The notes beneath the pieces were generated by a model. That model made no database searches. It saw only the letters and a list, made by a program, of their open reading frames with translations, and was not told the origin of the DNA. A stretch of 16,560 nucleotides of DNA from Betaproteobacteria bacterium (GTDB taxonomy: Bacteria > Pseudomonadota > Gammaproteobacteria > Burkholderiales > SG8-39). A program made the position numbers and the translations under genes. The stretch spans positions 1 through 16,560 of the forward strand of contig JAAOZY010000399.1 of the NCBI GenBank assembly GCA_012274205.1, in the 5' to 3' direction. Below are positions 1 through 6,095 of the stretch, in pieces; position 1 is the first letter of the stretch, and every line of letters starts with the position of its first letter.

Positions 1-49
1 CCTCGTGGCCGCCGCGATAGCTTTTTCGCACCTGGCTGAAGCTGATCAT
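1..49 (-). CDS. ftsE: Cell division ATP-binding protein FtsE, N-terminal fragment
   Basis: Only the first 16 codons are inside the window; the gene runs off the left edge. The reverse strand from an ATG at 49 reads MISFSQVRKSYRGGHE, the typical FtsE opening of a beta-strand followed by the 'Y.GG.E' segment just before the ABC ATPase core. FtsE is the cytoplasmic ATPase of the FtsEX complex, which links the Z-ring to cell-wall hydrolases. It starts 25 bases after the ftsY stop on the same strand, which is the classic ftsY-ftsE-ftsX operon. The Walker motifs lie outside the window, so the call rests on this short N-terminus and the context. Confidence 0.8.
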   Translation of the reverse strand, partial: MISFSQVRKSYRGGHE

Positions 50-74
50 CGGACGGCGGCGCGCATGCGCGGGT

Positions 75-1016
75 TCAGTCCGAATCGACCAGCGCGCCGG
101 CGAAATCCTGCGCCAGGAACGGACGCAGGTCGTCGATGCCCTCGCCGATGCCGATGAAGCGTATCGGCACCGGCCGCTCGCGCGCGATCGCCGCGATGAC
201 CCCGCCCTTCGCGGTGCCGTCGAGCTTGGTCAGGATGAGGCCGGTCAGTCCCAGCGCATCGTCGAAGGCCTTGACCTGGCTGAGCGCGTTCTGGCCGGTA
301 TTCGCGTCCAGCACCAGCAGGACTTCATGCGGCGCGCTCGCATCGGCCTTGGCGATGACGCGCTTGACCTTGCGGATCTCCTCCATCAGGTTGAGCTGCG
401 TCGGCAGCCGCCCGGCGGTATCGGCGAGCACGATGTCGATGTTGCGCGCGCGCGCTGCCTGGATGGCGTCGAAAATCACCGCCGCCGGATCGCCGCCCTG
501 CTGCGTGATCACCGAGACCTGGTTGCGCTCGCCCCAGATGGCGAGCTGCTCGCGCGCCGCGGCGCGGAACGTGTCTCCCGCAGCGAGCAGCACGCTCTTC
601 CCCTGCGCCTGGAACAGTTTGGCCAGCTTGCCGATGGAGGTGGTCTTGCCCGCGCCGTTGACGCCGGCGAGCATGATGATGAACGGATGGTGGCCCTCGG
701 TCGCGAGCGGCTGCTCCAGCGGCGCGATCAGCGCGGCAAGGCATTCGCGCAGCGCCGCCTTGAGCTCGCGCGCTTCGGTCAGGCCTTTCTTCCCGACCTG
801 GCGGCGCAGGTTATCCAGAAGGTACTGGGTCGCCGCCACGCCGGTGTCTGCGCACAGCAGCGCAGACTCGAGCTCCTCGTACAGCGCTGCGTCGATCTTG
901 CCGCCGCCGAACAGGCCGCCGATCTGGACGCGTGTGCGCGCTAGCCCCGCCTTGAGCTTCTCGCTCCAGCCAGGACCCGGCGCTGCTTCGGCGGATTTCT
1001 TGAGAAAACTGAACAT
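75..1016 (-). CDS. ftsY: Signal recognition particle receptor FtsY (SRP-family GTPase)
   Basis: FtsY (313 aa) is the membrane-associated receptor that docks SRP-ribosome complexes at the Sec translocon; both partners hydrolyse GTP. Visible motifs: an N-domain at about residues 20-105, the P-loop GVNGAGKTT at 118-126, DTFRAAA at 148-154 (insertion box), DTAGR at 199-203 and the guanine-specificity motif TKLDG at 263-267. The acidic A-domain found in E. coli FtsY is reduced here to a short N-terminus with the basic start MFSFLKK, as in many short FtsY proteins. I chose the ATG at 1016 over an upstream TTG at 1040 because MFSFLKK is the usual family start. ftsE follows on the same strand, and an M16 peptidase operon diverges from it. 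Confidence 0.96.
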   Translation of the reverse strand: MFSFLKKSAEAAPGPGWSEKLKAGLARTRVQIGGLFGGGKIDAALYEELESALLCADTGVAATQYLLDNLRRQVGKKGLTEARELKAALRECLAALIAPLEQPLATEGHHPFIIMLAGVNGAGKTTSIGKLAKLFQAQGKSVLLAAGDTFRAAAREQLAIWGERNQVSVITQQGGDPAAVIFDAIQAARARNIDIVLADTAGRLPTQLNLMEEIRKVKRVIAKADASAPHEVLLVLDANTGQNALSQVKAFDDALGLTGLILTKLDGTAKGGVIAAIARERPVPIRFIGIGEGIDDLRPFLAQDFAGALVDSD

Positions 1017-1061
1017 GGAGGCTCGCGCGCCTGGCGGCAAAAACCGCTAAGATACGCTCCG

Positions 1062-1070
1062 ATTTTAACA
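1062..1070 (-). promoter_or_regulatory. Candidate extended -10 promoter for ftsY
   Basis: Read on the minus strand, this is TGTTAAAAT: a TG motif, one spacer base, then TAAAAT (5 of 6 matches to TATAAT). It lies about 46 bases upstream of the ftsY ATG in the 65-base divergent spacer between ftsY and the M16 peptidase operon. No good -35 hexamer is visible at 17 bases, which an extended -10 can tolerate. This is a consensus match only. Confidence 0.35.
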
Positions 1071-1081
1071 GAAGGGTGTGA

Positions 1082-2455
1082 ATGAAAATCCGGATGTTTC
1101 GCGCGTCCCTGGCGCTGTTCACGATCCTCGCTGCGGGCGCGGCGGGCGCGCAAGACGCCGTGCAGGAGCGCACGCTCGCCAACGGCCTGCGAGTGATCGT
1201 CAAGGAAGACCATCGCGCCCCGACCGTGGTGCACATGGTCTGGTACCGCGTCGGCAGCATGGATGAGCAAAGCGGCACCAGCGGCGTCGCGCACGTGCTC
1301 GAGCACATGATGTTCAAGGGCACGAAGACGGCGAAAAGCGGCGAGTTCTCGCGCCGCATCGCCGCCGCCGGCGGACGCGAAAATGCCTTCACCAACCGCG
1401 ACTACACCGCCTATTTCCAGCAGGTGCCCAAGGCCGCGCTGCCGCTGATGCTGCGCCTGGAGGCGGATCGCATGGCCAATCTGCTGGTGAGCGAGTCCGA
1501 CTTCTCGAGCGAGATCAAAGTGGTGATGGAAGAGCGGCGCCTGCGCACCGACGACCGGCCGCGCGCACTGGTGTCCGAGGCGCTCAACGCCGAGGCTTTT
1601 CTCGCCCACTCTTACCGGCGGCCGGTCATAGGCTGGATGAACGATCTGGTCAACATGAACTACCTGGACGCGCGCAGCTGGTATGCGCGCTGGTACGTCC
1701 CGAACAACGCTTTCGTGGTGGTGGTGGGGGACGTCAGGGCGGAGGAAGTATTCGCGCTGGCAAGGAAATACTACGGCGGGATCAAGGCGCGCGACCTGCC
1801 CGGGCGCAAGCCCCAGGTCGAGCCGGAGCAGCGCGGCGTGCGCCGCCTGGTGGTGAAGGCGCCGGCCGAGCTGCCGTATCTGCTGATGGGCTGGAAATGC
1901 CCGGTGCTGCGCGACGTGGACAAGGACTGGCAGCCCTACGCGCTGGAAGTGCTCAACGGGGTGCTCGACGGCAATGAATCGGCGCGCCTGAATCAAGCGC
2001 TGGTGCGCAACAGCCGCCTCGCCAGCGAAGTCGGCGCGGGCTACGATGCAAGCGCGCGCGGTCCGGGCATGTGCTTTCTCGAAGGTACGCCGAGCCAGGG
2101 AAAGAGCGCGGCCGATCTGGAGGCTGGCCTGCGCGCGGAGCTCGAGCGCCTGGTGCGAGACGGCGTTACCGAGGAGGAGTTGGCGCGGGTCAAGGCGCAA
2201 CTTGTCGCCAGCCAGGTGTTCAAGCGCGATTCGATCTTCGGCCAGGCGATGGAAATCGGGCAATTCGAGTCCGCCGGCCTGTCGTACCGCGACATCGACC
2301 GCGCGCTCGAGCGCGTAAAGGCGGTGACTGCGGAGCAGGTGCGCGCCGTGGCCAGGCAATATTTCATCGACGACCATCTCACCGTCGCCGTGCTCGATCC
2401 GCAGGCGCTCGAGCCGGCCGCGGCGCGGCCCGCGCCGCAGCCGGGAAGGCCATAG
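1082..2455 (+). CDS. Secreted M16 family zinc metallopeptidase (catalytic subunit)
   Basis: This 457-aa protein has a cleavable signal peptide (MKIRMFRASLALFTILAAGA, cleavage near AGA-Q), so it should act in the periplasm. The inverted zinc motif HxxEH is intact as H71-V-L-E74-H75 (HVLEHMMFKGT), and the third zinc ligand is probably a glutamate at 150/151 in the VVMEERR segment, about 75 residues later as in the family. The second half (from about residue 255) is the M16 C-terminal domain. A clear ribosome site (AGAAGGG, 1069-1075) precedes the ATG at 1082. The next gene starts 2 bases after the stop and encodes a second M16 protein without the zinc motif, as in known M16B heterodimers built from an active and an inactive subunit. 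The physiological substrate is unknown. Confidence 0.93.
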   Translation: MKIRMFRASLALFTILAAGAAGAQDAVQERTLANGLRVIVKEDHRAPTVVHMVWYRVGSMDEQSGTSGVAHVLEHMMFKGTKTAKSGEFSRRIAAAGGRENAFTNRDYTAYFQQVPKAALPLMLRLEADRMANLLVSESDFSSEIKVVMEERRLRTDDRPRALVSEALNAEAFLAHSYRRPVIGWMNDLVNMNYLDARSWYARWYVPNNAFVVVVGDVRAEEVFALARKYYGGIKARDLPGRKPQVEPEQRGVRRLVVKAPAELPYLLMGWKCPVLRDVDKDWQPYALEVLNGVLDGNESARLNQALVRNSRLASEVGAGYDASARGPGMCFLEGTPSQGKSAADLEAGLRAELERLVRDGVTEEELARVKAQLVASQVFKRDSIFGQAMEIGQFESAGLSYRDIDRALERVKAVTAEQVRAVARQYFIDDHLTVAVLDPQALEPAAARPAPQPGRP

Positions 2456-2456
2456 C

Positions 2457-3422
2457 GTGGCGCGCAGCGCCCTCAGCAAGGGGCGGGGATTGCGGCGCGC
2501 GGCCGCGGCGGCGGCGCTTGGGCTGCTGTCGTGCGCCGCGCAGGCGGTGCTGCCGATCCAGCACTGGACCACAGCCTCGGGGGCGCGCGTCTATTTCGTC
2601 GAGACCCGCGGCTTGCCGATACTCGACATCAACGTCGATTTCGACGCGGGCGGGCGCCGCGTCCCCGCGGCGCTCGCCGGGCTGGCCGGGCTCACCCATA
2701 CGCTGATCAAGGCCGGAACCGCCACGCGCTCGGAAGAGGAGATCGGCCGGCGCATTGCCGATGTCGGTGCGCAGCTCGACGGCGATGTGGACCGCGACCG
2801 CGCCGGCTACAGCCTGCGCACCCTGTCGAGCGAACGCGAGCGCACACAGGCGGTGGAAACGCTGGCCGAAATCCTGCAGGCGCCGGCATTTCCAGAAAAC
2901 GCCTTTGCGCGCGAGAAGGCGCGCCTGTCCGATGCGCTCAAGGAAGACGAAACCAAGCCCGAAGCGATTGCAAGCAAAGCCTTCTACCGCCTGCTCTACG
3001 ACACGCACCCCTACGCGCTCGCACCCACGCCGGATACCGTGGCCCGCATCGAACGCGCCGACGTCGAGCGCTACTACCGCGCAAACTACGTCGCTTCCCG
3101 CGCCGTGCTCACCATCGTCGGCGACGCCGATCGCGCGCTCGCCGCGCGCATCGCCGAGCAGCTTAGCGCGGGACTGCCGCGCGCCGCGGGCGCGCCGCCC
3201 GCCTTGCCGCCTGTGATTCAGCCGCAAGCACGGACGCTGCGCATCGCGCATCCGGCATCGCAAAGCCATATCCTGCTCGGACTGCCGGCGATTGCGCGCG
3301 ATGACCCGGACTATTTTCCGCTGCTGGTGGGCAACTACACGCTCGGCGGCGGCGGCTTCGTTTCGCGCCTGTACCTCGAAGTGCGCGAAAAGCGCGGCTA
3401 CGCCTACAGCGTCTACAGTTAA
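2457..3422 (+). CDS. M16 peptidase-like partner subunit, interrupted by in-frame TAA
   Basis: The frame starts at a GTG at 2457, preceded by GGGAAGG (2443-2449), with a signal peptide (basic n-region, Ala-rich core, cleavage near CAAQA-V). It has the M16 fold, but the zinc motif is absent: where the catalytic subunit has AHVLEH this one has AGLTHT. It does carry the R/Y substrate-binding pair (R310 and Y317 in VREKRGYAYSVYS) expected of the non-catalytic M16B partner. The frame then meets TAA at 3420-3422, directly after YSVYS, where relatives typically continue with an aromatic residue (Tyr-Phe). The same frame stays open for another 121 codons. The product as encoded is 321 aa instead of about 443. 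This could be a recent nonsense mutation, a sequencing error (one base separates TAT/TAC from TAA) or, less likely, readthrough. Confidence 0.85.
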   Translation: MARSALSKGRGLRRAAAAAALGLLSCAAQAVLPIQHWTTASGARVYFVETRGLPILDINVDFDAGGRRVPAALAGLAGLTHTLIKAGTATRSEEEIGRRIADVGAQLDGDVDRDRAGYSLRTLSSERERTQAVETLAEILQAPAFPENAFAREKARLSDALKEDETKPEAIASKAFYRLLYDTHPYALAPTPDTVARIERADVERYYRANYVASRAVLTIVGDADRALAARIAEQLSAGLPRAAGAPPALPPVIQPQARTLRIAHPASQSHILLGLPAIARDDPDYFPLLVGNYTLGGGGFVSRLYLEVREKRGYAYSVYS

Positions 3423-3788
3423 TTTCTGCCGCTAGCGCAGGAGGGCCCGCTGCAAATCGGCCTGCAGACCAGGAAGGCACAGGCCGACGAAGCGCTCGAA
3501 CGGGTGCGCGCGGTGCTCGCCGGCTTTCTCGCGCAGGGGCCGAGCGCGGCCGAGCTGAAGGCGGCGAAACAGAACCTGGTCGGCGGCTTCGCGCTGCGCA
3601 TAGACAGCAACCGCAAGCTGCTGCAGCAAGTCGCGCTGATCGGCTTTTACCGGCTGCCGCTCAGCTGGCTGGACGATTTCGCCCGGCGCGTGGAGGCGGT
3701 GAGCGTCGCCGAGGTGCGCGCGGCGTTCGCGCGGCGCGTGCAGCCGGATCATCTGGTGACTGTCGTCGTCGGCAGTGGCGAAAAGTAA
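3423..3788 (+). pseudogene. Detached C-terminal part of the M16 partner subunit
   Basis: These 121 codons are in the same frame as the M16 partner and separated from it only by the TAA. They read FLPLAQEGPLQIGLQTRKAQ and onward, and include LKAAKQNLVGGFALRIDSN and the AFARRVQPDHLVTVVVG ending, all typical of the M16 C-terminal domain. The lack of frameshifts or further stops argues for a single recent event or an error. The first ordinary in-frame start is a GTG at 3504. An AGGAGG sits at 3439-3444, five bases before an in-frame CTG at 3450. The fragment overlaps rsmD by 14 bases. Confidence 0.8.
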
Positions 3789-4350
3789 CCAGGTCCGCAT
3801 CATCGGCGGCGAATGGCGCAGCCGGCGCATCAGCTTTCCCGATCACGAAGGCCTGCGCCCCAGCGCCGACCGCGTGCGCGAAACGCTGTTCAACTGGCTC
3901 GGGCAGGACCTCGGCGCTCAGTCTTGTCTCGATCTGTTCGCCGGCAGCGGCGCGCTCGGTTTCGAGGCGCTGTCGCGCGGCGCGGCTTCGGTGGTGATGG
4001 TGGAAGTGAGCCGCGTTGCGTGCGCGGCGCTGCGGCGCAATGCCGACGCGCTCGGCGCGAAAAACCTGCAATTGCACTGTATGGATGCGCTAGAATTCGC
4101 CACGGCCGCTGCGGCGAATCCGGAGGCGCGTTTCGACCTGGTGTTTCTCGACCCGCCGTTCGGATCGACGCTGCTGGCGCGGGCCTTGCCGCTGCTCGTG
4201 CCGCTGTTGCGGCCGGGCGCGCGGGTCTATGCGGAAAGTGGCGCGGCATTCGTCCCGTCGGGTGCCTGGCGGGTGCTCAAGCGCGGGCGCGCCGGACAGG
4301 TGCACTACACTTTGGTGACATATGAAGACCAAAAACCTGTTGCAAAATGA
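3775..4350 (+). CDS. rsmD: 16S rRNA (guanine(966)-N(2))-methyltransferase RsmD
   Basis: RsmD (191 aa) uses S-adenosylmethionine to methylate N2 of G966 in 16S rRNA within 30S particles. The family signature is complete: the RNA-binding N-terminus RIIGGEWRSRRISFP at 9-22, RPSADRVRETLFNWL at 28-42, SAM motif I DLFAGSGALGFEALSRGA at 53-70, and the catalytic DPPF at 126-129. The GTG at 3775 gives the expected MAKSNQVRIIGG start and overlaps the M16 frame by 14 bases, suggesting translational coupling. The last codons (Val-Ala-Lys-stop) lie inside the first arm of an intergenic palindromic repeat, so the C-terminus appears to be supplied by that repeat. Confidence 0.95.
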   Translation: MAKSNQVRIIGGEWRSRRISFPDHEGLRPSADRVRETLFNWLGQDLGAQSCLDLFAGSGALGFEALSRGAASVVMVEVSRVACAALRRNADALGAKNLQLHCMDALEFATAAAANPEARFDLVFLDPPFGSTLLARALPLLVPLLRPGARVYAESGAAFVPSGAWRVLKRGRAGQVHYTLVTYEDQKPVAK

Positions 4351-4404
4351 ATTTTGCAACAGCCAATTCAGGGGAGTGTGAGGGGCCGTGTCCCCTCATT
4401 TTGA
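4339..4404 (+). repeat. Two-hairpin intergenic repeat, copy A (rsmD-coaD)
   Basis: Hairpin 1 is GTTGCAAAAT (4339-4348) paired with ATTTTGCAAC (4351-4360), a perfect 10-bp inverted repeat. As RNA it would be 9 bp with a UGAA loop. Hairpin 2 is TGAGGGG (4379-4385) paired with CCCCTCA (4392-4398), followed by TTTT. The whole unit recurs at 7910-7976 with about 9 substitutions and a one-base loop indel over 67 columns. The rsmD stop codon TGA is the centre of hairpin 1, and coaD starts two bases after the unit. The unit resembles REP/BIME-type extragenic repeats; hairpin 2 plus its short U-run could also act as a weak terminator or attenuator. Confidence 0.85.
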
Positions 4405-4405
4405 C
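4371..4405 (+). promoter_or_regulatory. Unusual coaD ribosome binding region with hairpin spacer
   Basis: The only good Shine-Dalgarno-like run before the coaD ATG (4406) is GGGGAG at 4371-4376, which is 29 bases away and normally too far. Hairpin 2 of the repeat (4379-4398) lies in between. If it folds, the remaining spacer is TG plus TTTTGAC, nine bases, which is a workable distance. This is an inference from sequence. An alternative is initiation at a GTG at 4388, which would add six residues. Confidence 0.35.
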
Positions 4406-4897
4406 ATGACAACCAAGGCTGTCTACCCCGGTACATTCGACCCGCTCACGCGTGGCCACGAGGATCTGGTGCGGCGCGCGGCCCTGGTGTTCGGCGAGCT
4501 GATCGTCGCCGTCGCCGACAGCCGCGCCAAGCAGCCGTTCTTCACCCTGGACGAGCGCGTCGCCATGGCGCGCGACGTTCTGTCCTGTTACCCCAATGTG
4601 CGCGTGGAAAGCTTTCGCGGCCTGCTGATGAATTTCATCCGCGCGCAGGATGCGCGCGTGGTGCTGCGCGGGTTGCGCGCCGTATCCGACTTCGAATACG
4701 AATTCCAGCTGGCGGGAATGAACCGCAACCTCTATCCGGACGTCGAGACGCTGTTTCTCACCCCGGGCGAGCAGCATATGTTCGTCTCCGCGACTATGGT
4801 GCGCGAAATCGCGACCCTCGGCGGAGACGTGAGCAAGTTCGTGCACCCTGCAGTGGAGAAATGCATCAAGGAAAAGATCGGGCAGATGGGCGGCTGA
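4406..4897 (+). CDS. coaD: Phosphopantetheine adenylyltransferase CoaD
   Basis: CoaD (163 aa) transfers AMP from ATP to 4'-phosphopantetheine, giving dephospho-CoA, the penultimate step of CoA synthesis in the cytoplasm. The nucleotidyltransferase signature GTFDPLTRGHEDL is at 9-21, with the T/HxGH motif as T15-R-G-H18. Further family blocks are VLRGLRAVSDFEYEFQLAGMNR and the C-terminal VSATMVREIATLGGDVSKFV. The ATG at 4406 gives a standard-length protein beginning MTTKAVYPGTFDP; the frame extends to a GTG at 4388, but that start would encode part of the intergenic repeat. The ferredoxin gene follows after one base. Confidence 0.96.
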   Translation: MTTKAVYPGTFDPLTRGHEDLVRRAALVFGELIVAVADSRAKQPFFTLDERVAMARDVLSCYPNVRVESFRGLLMNFIRAQDARVVLRGLRAVSDFEYEFQLAGMNRNLYPDVETLFLTPGEQHMFVSATMVREIATLGGDVSKFVHPAVEKCIKEKIGQMGG

Positions 4898-4898
4898 T

Positions 4899-5159
4899 AT
4901 GGCGCTGATGATCACCGACGAGTGCATCAACTGCGACGTGTGCGAGCCGGAATGCCCGAACGGCGCCATATCGCAGGGCGAGGAAATCTACGTCATCGAC
5001 CCGCAGAAATGCACCGAGTGCGTGGGCCATTTCGACGAGCCGCAGTGCGTCGCGGTCTGCCCGGTGGACTGCATTCCGCTCGACCCCGATCATGCCGAGA
5101 CCAGGGAACAGCTGCAGCAGAAATACGAGCGGCTGACGGCGCAGAAACAGGGCAGTTGA
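4899..5159 (+). CDS. yfhL: YfhL-type 2[4Fe-4S] ferredoxin
   Basis: This is an 86-aa low-potential electron carrier with two tetranuclear clusters. Cluster cysteines are C9, C12, C15 and C19 (CINCDVCEPECP), then C38, C41, C50 and C54. The second set has the longer CxxC-x8-CxxxC spacing and is followed by a helical C-terminal extension (ETREQLQQKYERLTAQKQ). That combination is the Allochromatium vinosum/YfhL ferredoxin type rather than the short clostridial type. C58 is an additional cysteine. It begins one base after the coaD stop; an alternative ATG at 4908 would shorten it by three residues. The coaD-ferredoxin pairing is common in Proteobacteria, but its physiological redox partner is not evident here. 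Confidence 0.93.
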   Translation: MALMITDECINCDVCEPECPNGAISQGEEIYVIDPQKCTECVGHFDEPQCVAVCPVDCIPLDPDHAETREQLQQKYERLTAQKQGS

Positions 5160-5185
5160 AACGCCCCATCGGGCAGGCGCCCCCG

Positions 5186-6010
5186 CTATTTCTGGCAGAC
5201 CGGGCAGAAAAACGTCGACCGCTGACCCTGGCGCAGCACCCGTATCGGTGCAGCGCAGACGCGGCAGGGCAGGCCGGCGCGTCCATAGACGTAGTACTGC
5301 TGCTGAAAATAGCCCGAACTGCCGTCCGAGTGGACGAAGTCACGCAGGCTGCTGCCGCCTGCGGCCAGCGCCTGTTTCAGCGTCGATTTGACCGCAGCTG
5401 CAAGCGCCTCGTAGCGTGCGAGCGAAACGCGCGCGGCAGGGGTGCGCGGATGGATGCGGGCGTGAAACAGGCTTTCGTTGGCGTAGATGTTGCCGACGCC
5501 GACGACGATGTTCGCGTTCATGAGGACCAGCTTGACCGCCGCTTTGCGTGCGCGCGTGGCCGAGTGCAGAAACCTGCCGGTGAACGCCGCCTCCAGCGGC
5601 TCTGCGCCCAAGTCCGCAAGCAGCGGGTGGCGCGCCGGATCGCCGCCGGTCCACAACACGGCACCGAAGCGGCGCGGGTCGCGCAGGCGCAGCAAGTTTT
5701 TGCCGATCAGCAGGTCGAAGTGCTCGTGCGCCTGCGCTTTGGCGCCGGCTTGCATGATGCGCAGACTTCCGGACATGCCCAGGTGCAGCAGCAGCGATCC
5801 GCGGCGTTCATCCGCGCTGCAATCGATGAGGATATATTTGCCGCGGCGGGCAACGCCGGCGATGCGCCGGCCGGTGACGCGCGAGGCGAGATTCGGCGGT
5901 ATCGGCCAGCGCAGCCTGGGTTCGCTCACGCGAACACCGGTTATGATATTGCCGGTCAGATAAGGCTCGATGCCGCGGCGCGTGATTTCTACTTCGGGGA
6001 GTTCGGGCAT
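5186..6010 (-). CDS. mutM: Formamidopyrimidine-DNA glycosylase MutM (Fpg)
   Basis: MutM (274 aa) excises oxidised purines such as 8-oxoguanine and cleaves the abasic site by beta,delta-elimination. The N-terminus PELPEVEITRRG contains the catalytic Pro2 and Glu3, and the conserved Lys58 sits in RRGKY. The helix-two-turn-helix segment is VVGVGNIYANESLF. The C-terminal zinc finger has C249, C252, C269 and C272, with Arg264 in its loop. The gene converges on the ferredoxin gene with a 26-base gap and diverges from the TPR lipoprotein gene. The Shine-Dalgarno sequence is weak, but the start is fixed by the need for Pro at position 2. Confidence 0.97.
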   Translation of the reverse strand: MPELPEVEITRRGIEPYLTGNIITGVRVSEPRLRWPIPPNLASRVTGRRIAGVARRGKYILIDCSADERRGSLLLHLGMSGSLRIMQAGAKAQAHEHFDLLIGKNLLRLRDPRRFGAVLWTGGDPARHPLLADLGAEPLEAAFTGRFLHSATRARKAAVKLVLMNANIVVGVGNIYANESLFHARIHPRTPAARVSLARYEALAAAVKSTLKQALAAGGSSLRDFVHSDGSSGYFQQQYYVYGRAGLPCRVCAAPIRVLRQGQRSTFFCPVCQK

Positions 6011-6035
6011 GATCTTGTCAGCGGGCCGGTTTTCC

Positions 6036-6064
6036 TTGTACTGGCATGGAAATATACCTAATAT
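6036..6064 (+). promoter_or_regulatory. Candidate sigma-70 promoter upstream of the TPR gene
   Basis: TTGTAC (6036-6041) and TAATAT (6059-6064) are separated by exactly 17 bases in the AT-richer 85-base divergent spacer between mutM and the TPR lipoprotein gene. Transcription would start near 6071, about 25 bases before the first possible ATG. The -35 match is partial, so this is a consensus-based suggestion. It could drive the TPR-lolB-ispE-tRNA-prs run. Confidence 0.45.
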
Positions 6065-6095
6065 GTACCCCCCACGCTAAGCTAGCAGCGCAATA

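Noticed and set aside
941..2572. 543-codon minus-strand frame opposite the M16 peptidase gene
   Set aside because: The opposite strand encodes a clear HxxEH peptidase with signal peptide and ribosome site; this frame has the composition of a GC shadow.
3420..3422. Stop-codon reassignment or a recoded amino acid at the M16 TAA
   Set aside because: TAA is the normal stop of rplY and pth in the same window, and no recoding structure is apparent; a point mutation or sequencing error is simpler.
5160..5185. Bidirectional terminator between ferredoxin and mutM
   Set aside because: The 26-base gap has only a short GCCC/GGGC pairing and no T-run, so it is not supportable as a terminator.
4922..6061. 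379-codon plus-strand frame across the ferredoxin and mutM region
   Set aside because: Overlaps ferredoxin in another frame and runs antisense to mutM, both of which have complete catalytic or cluster motifs.
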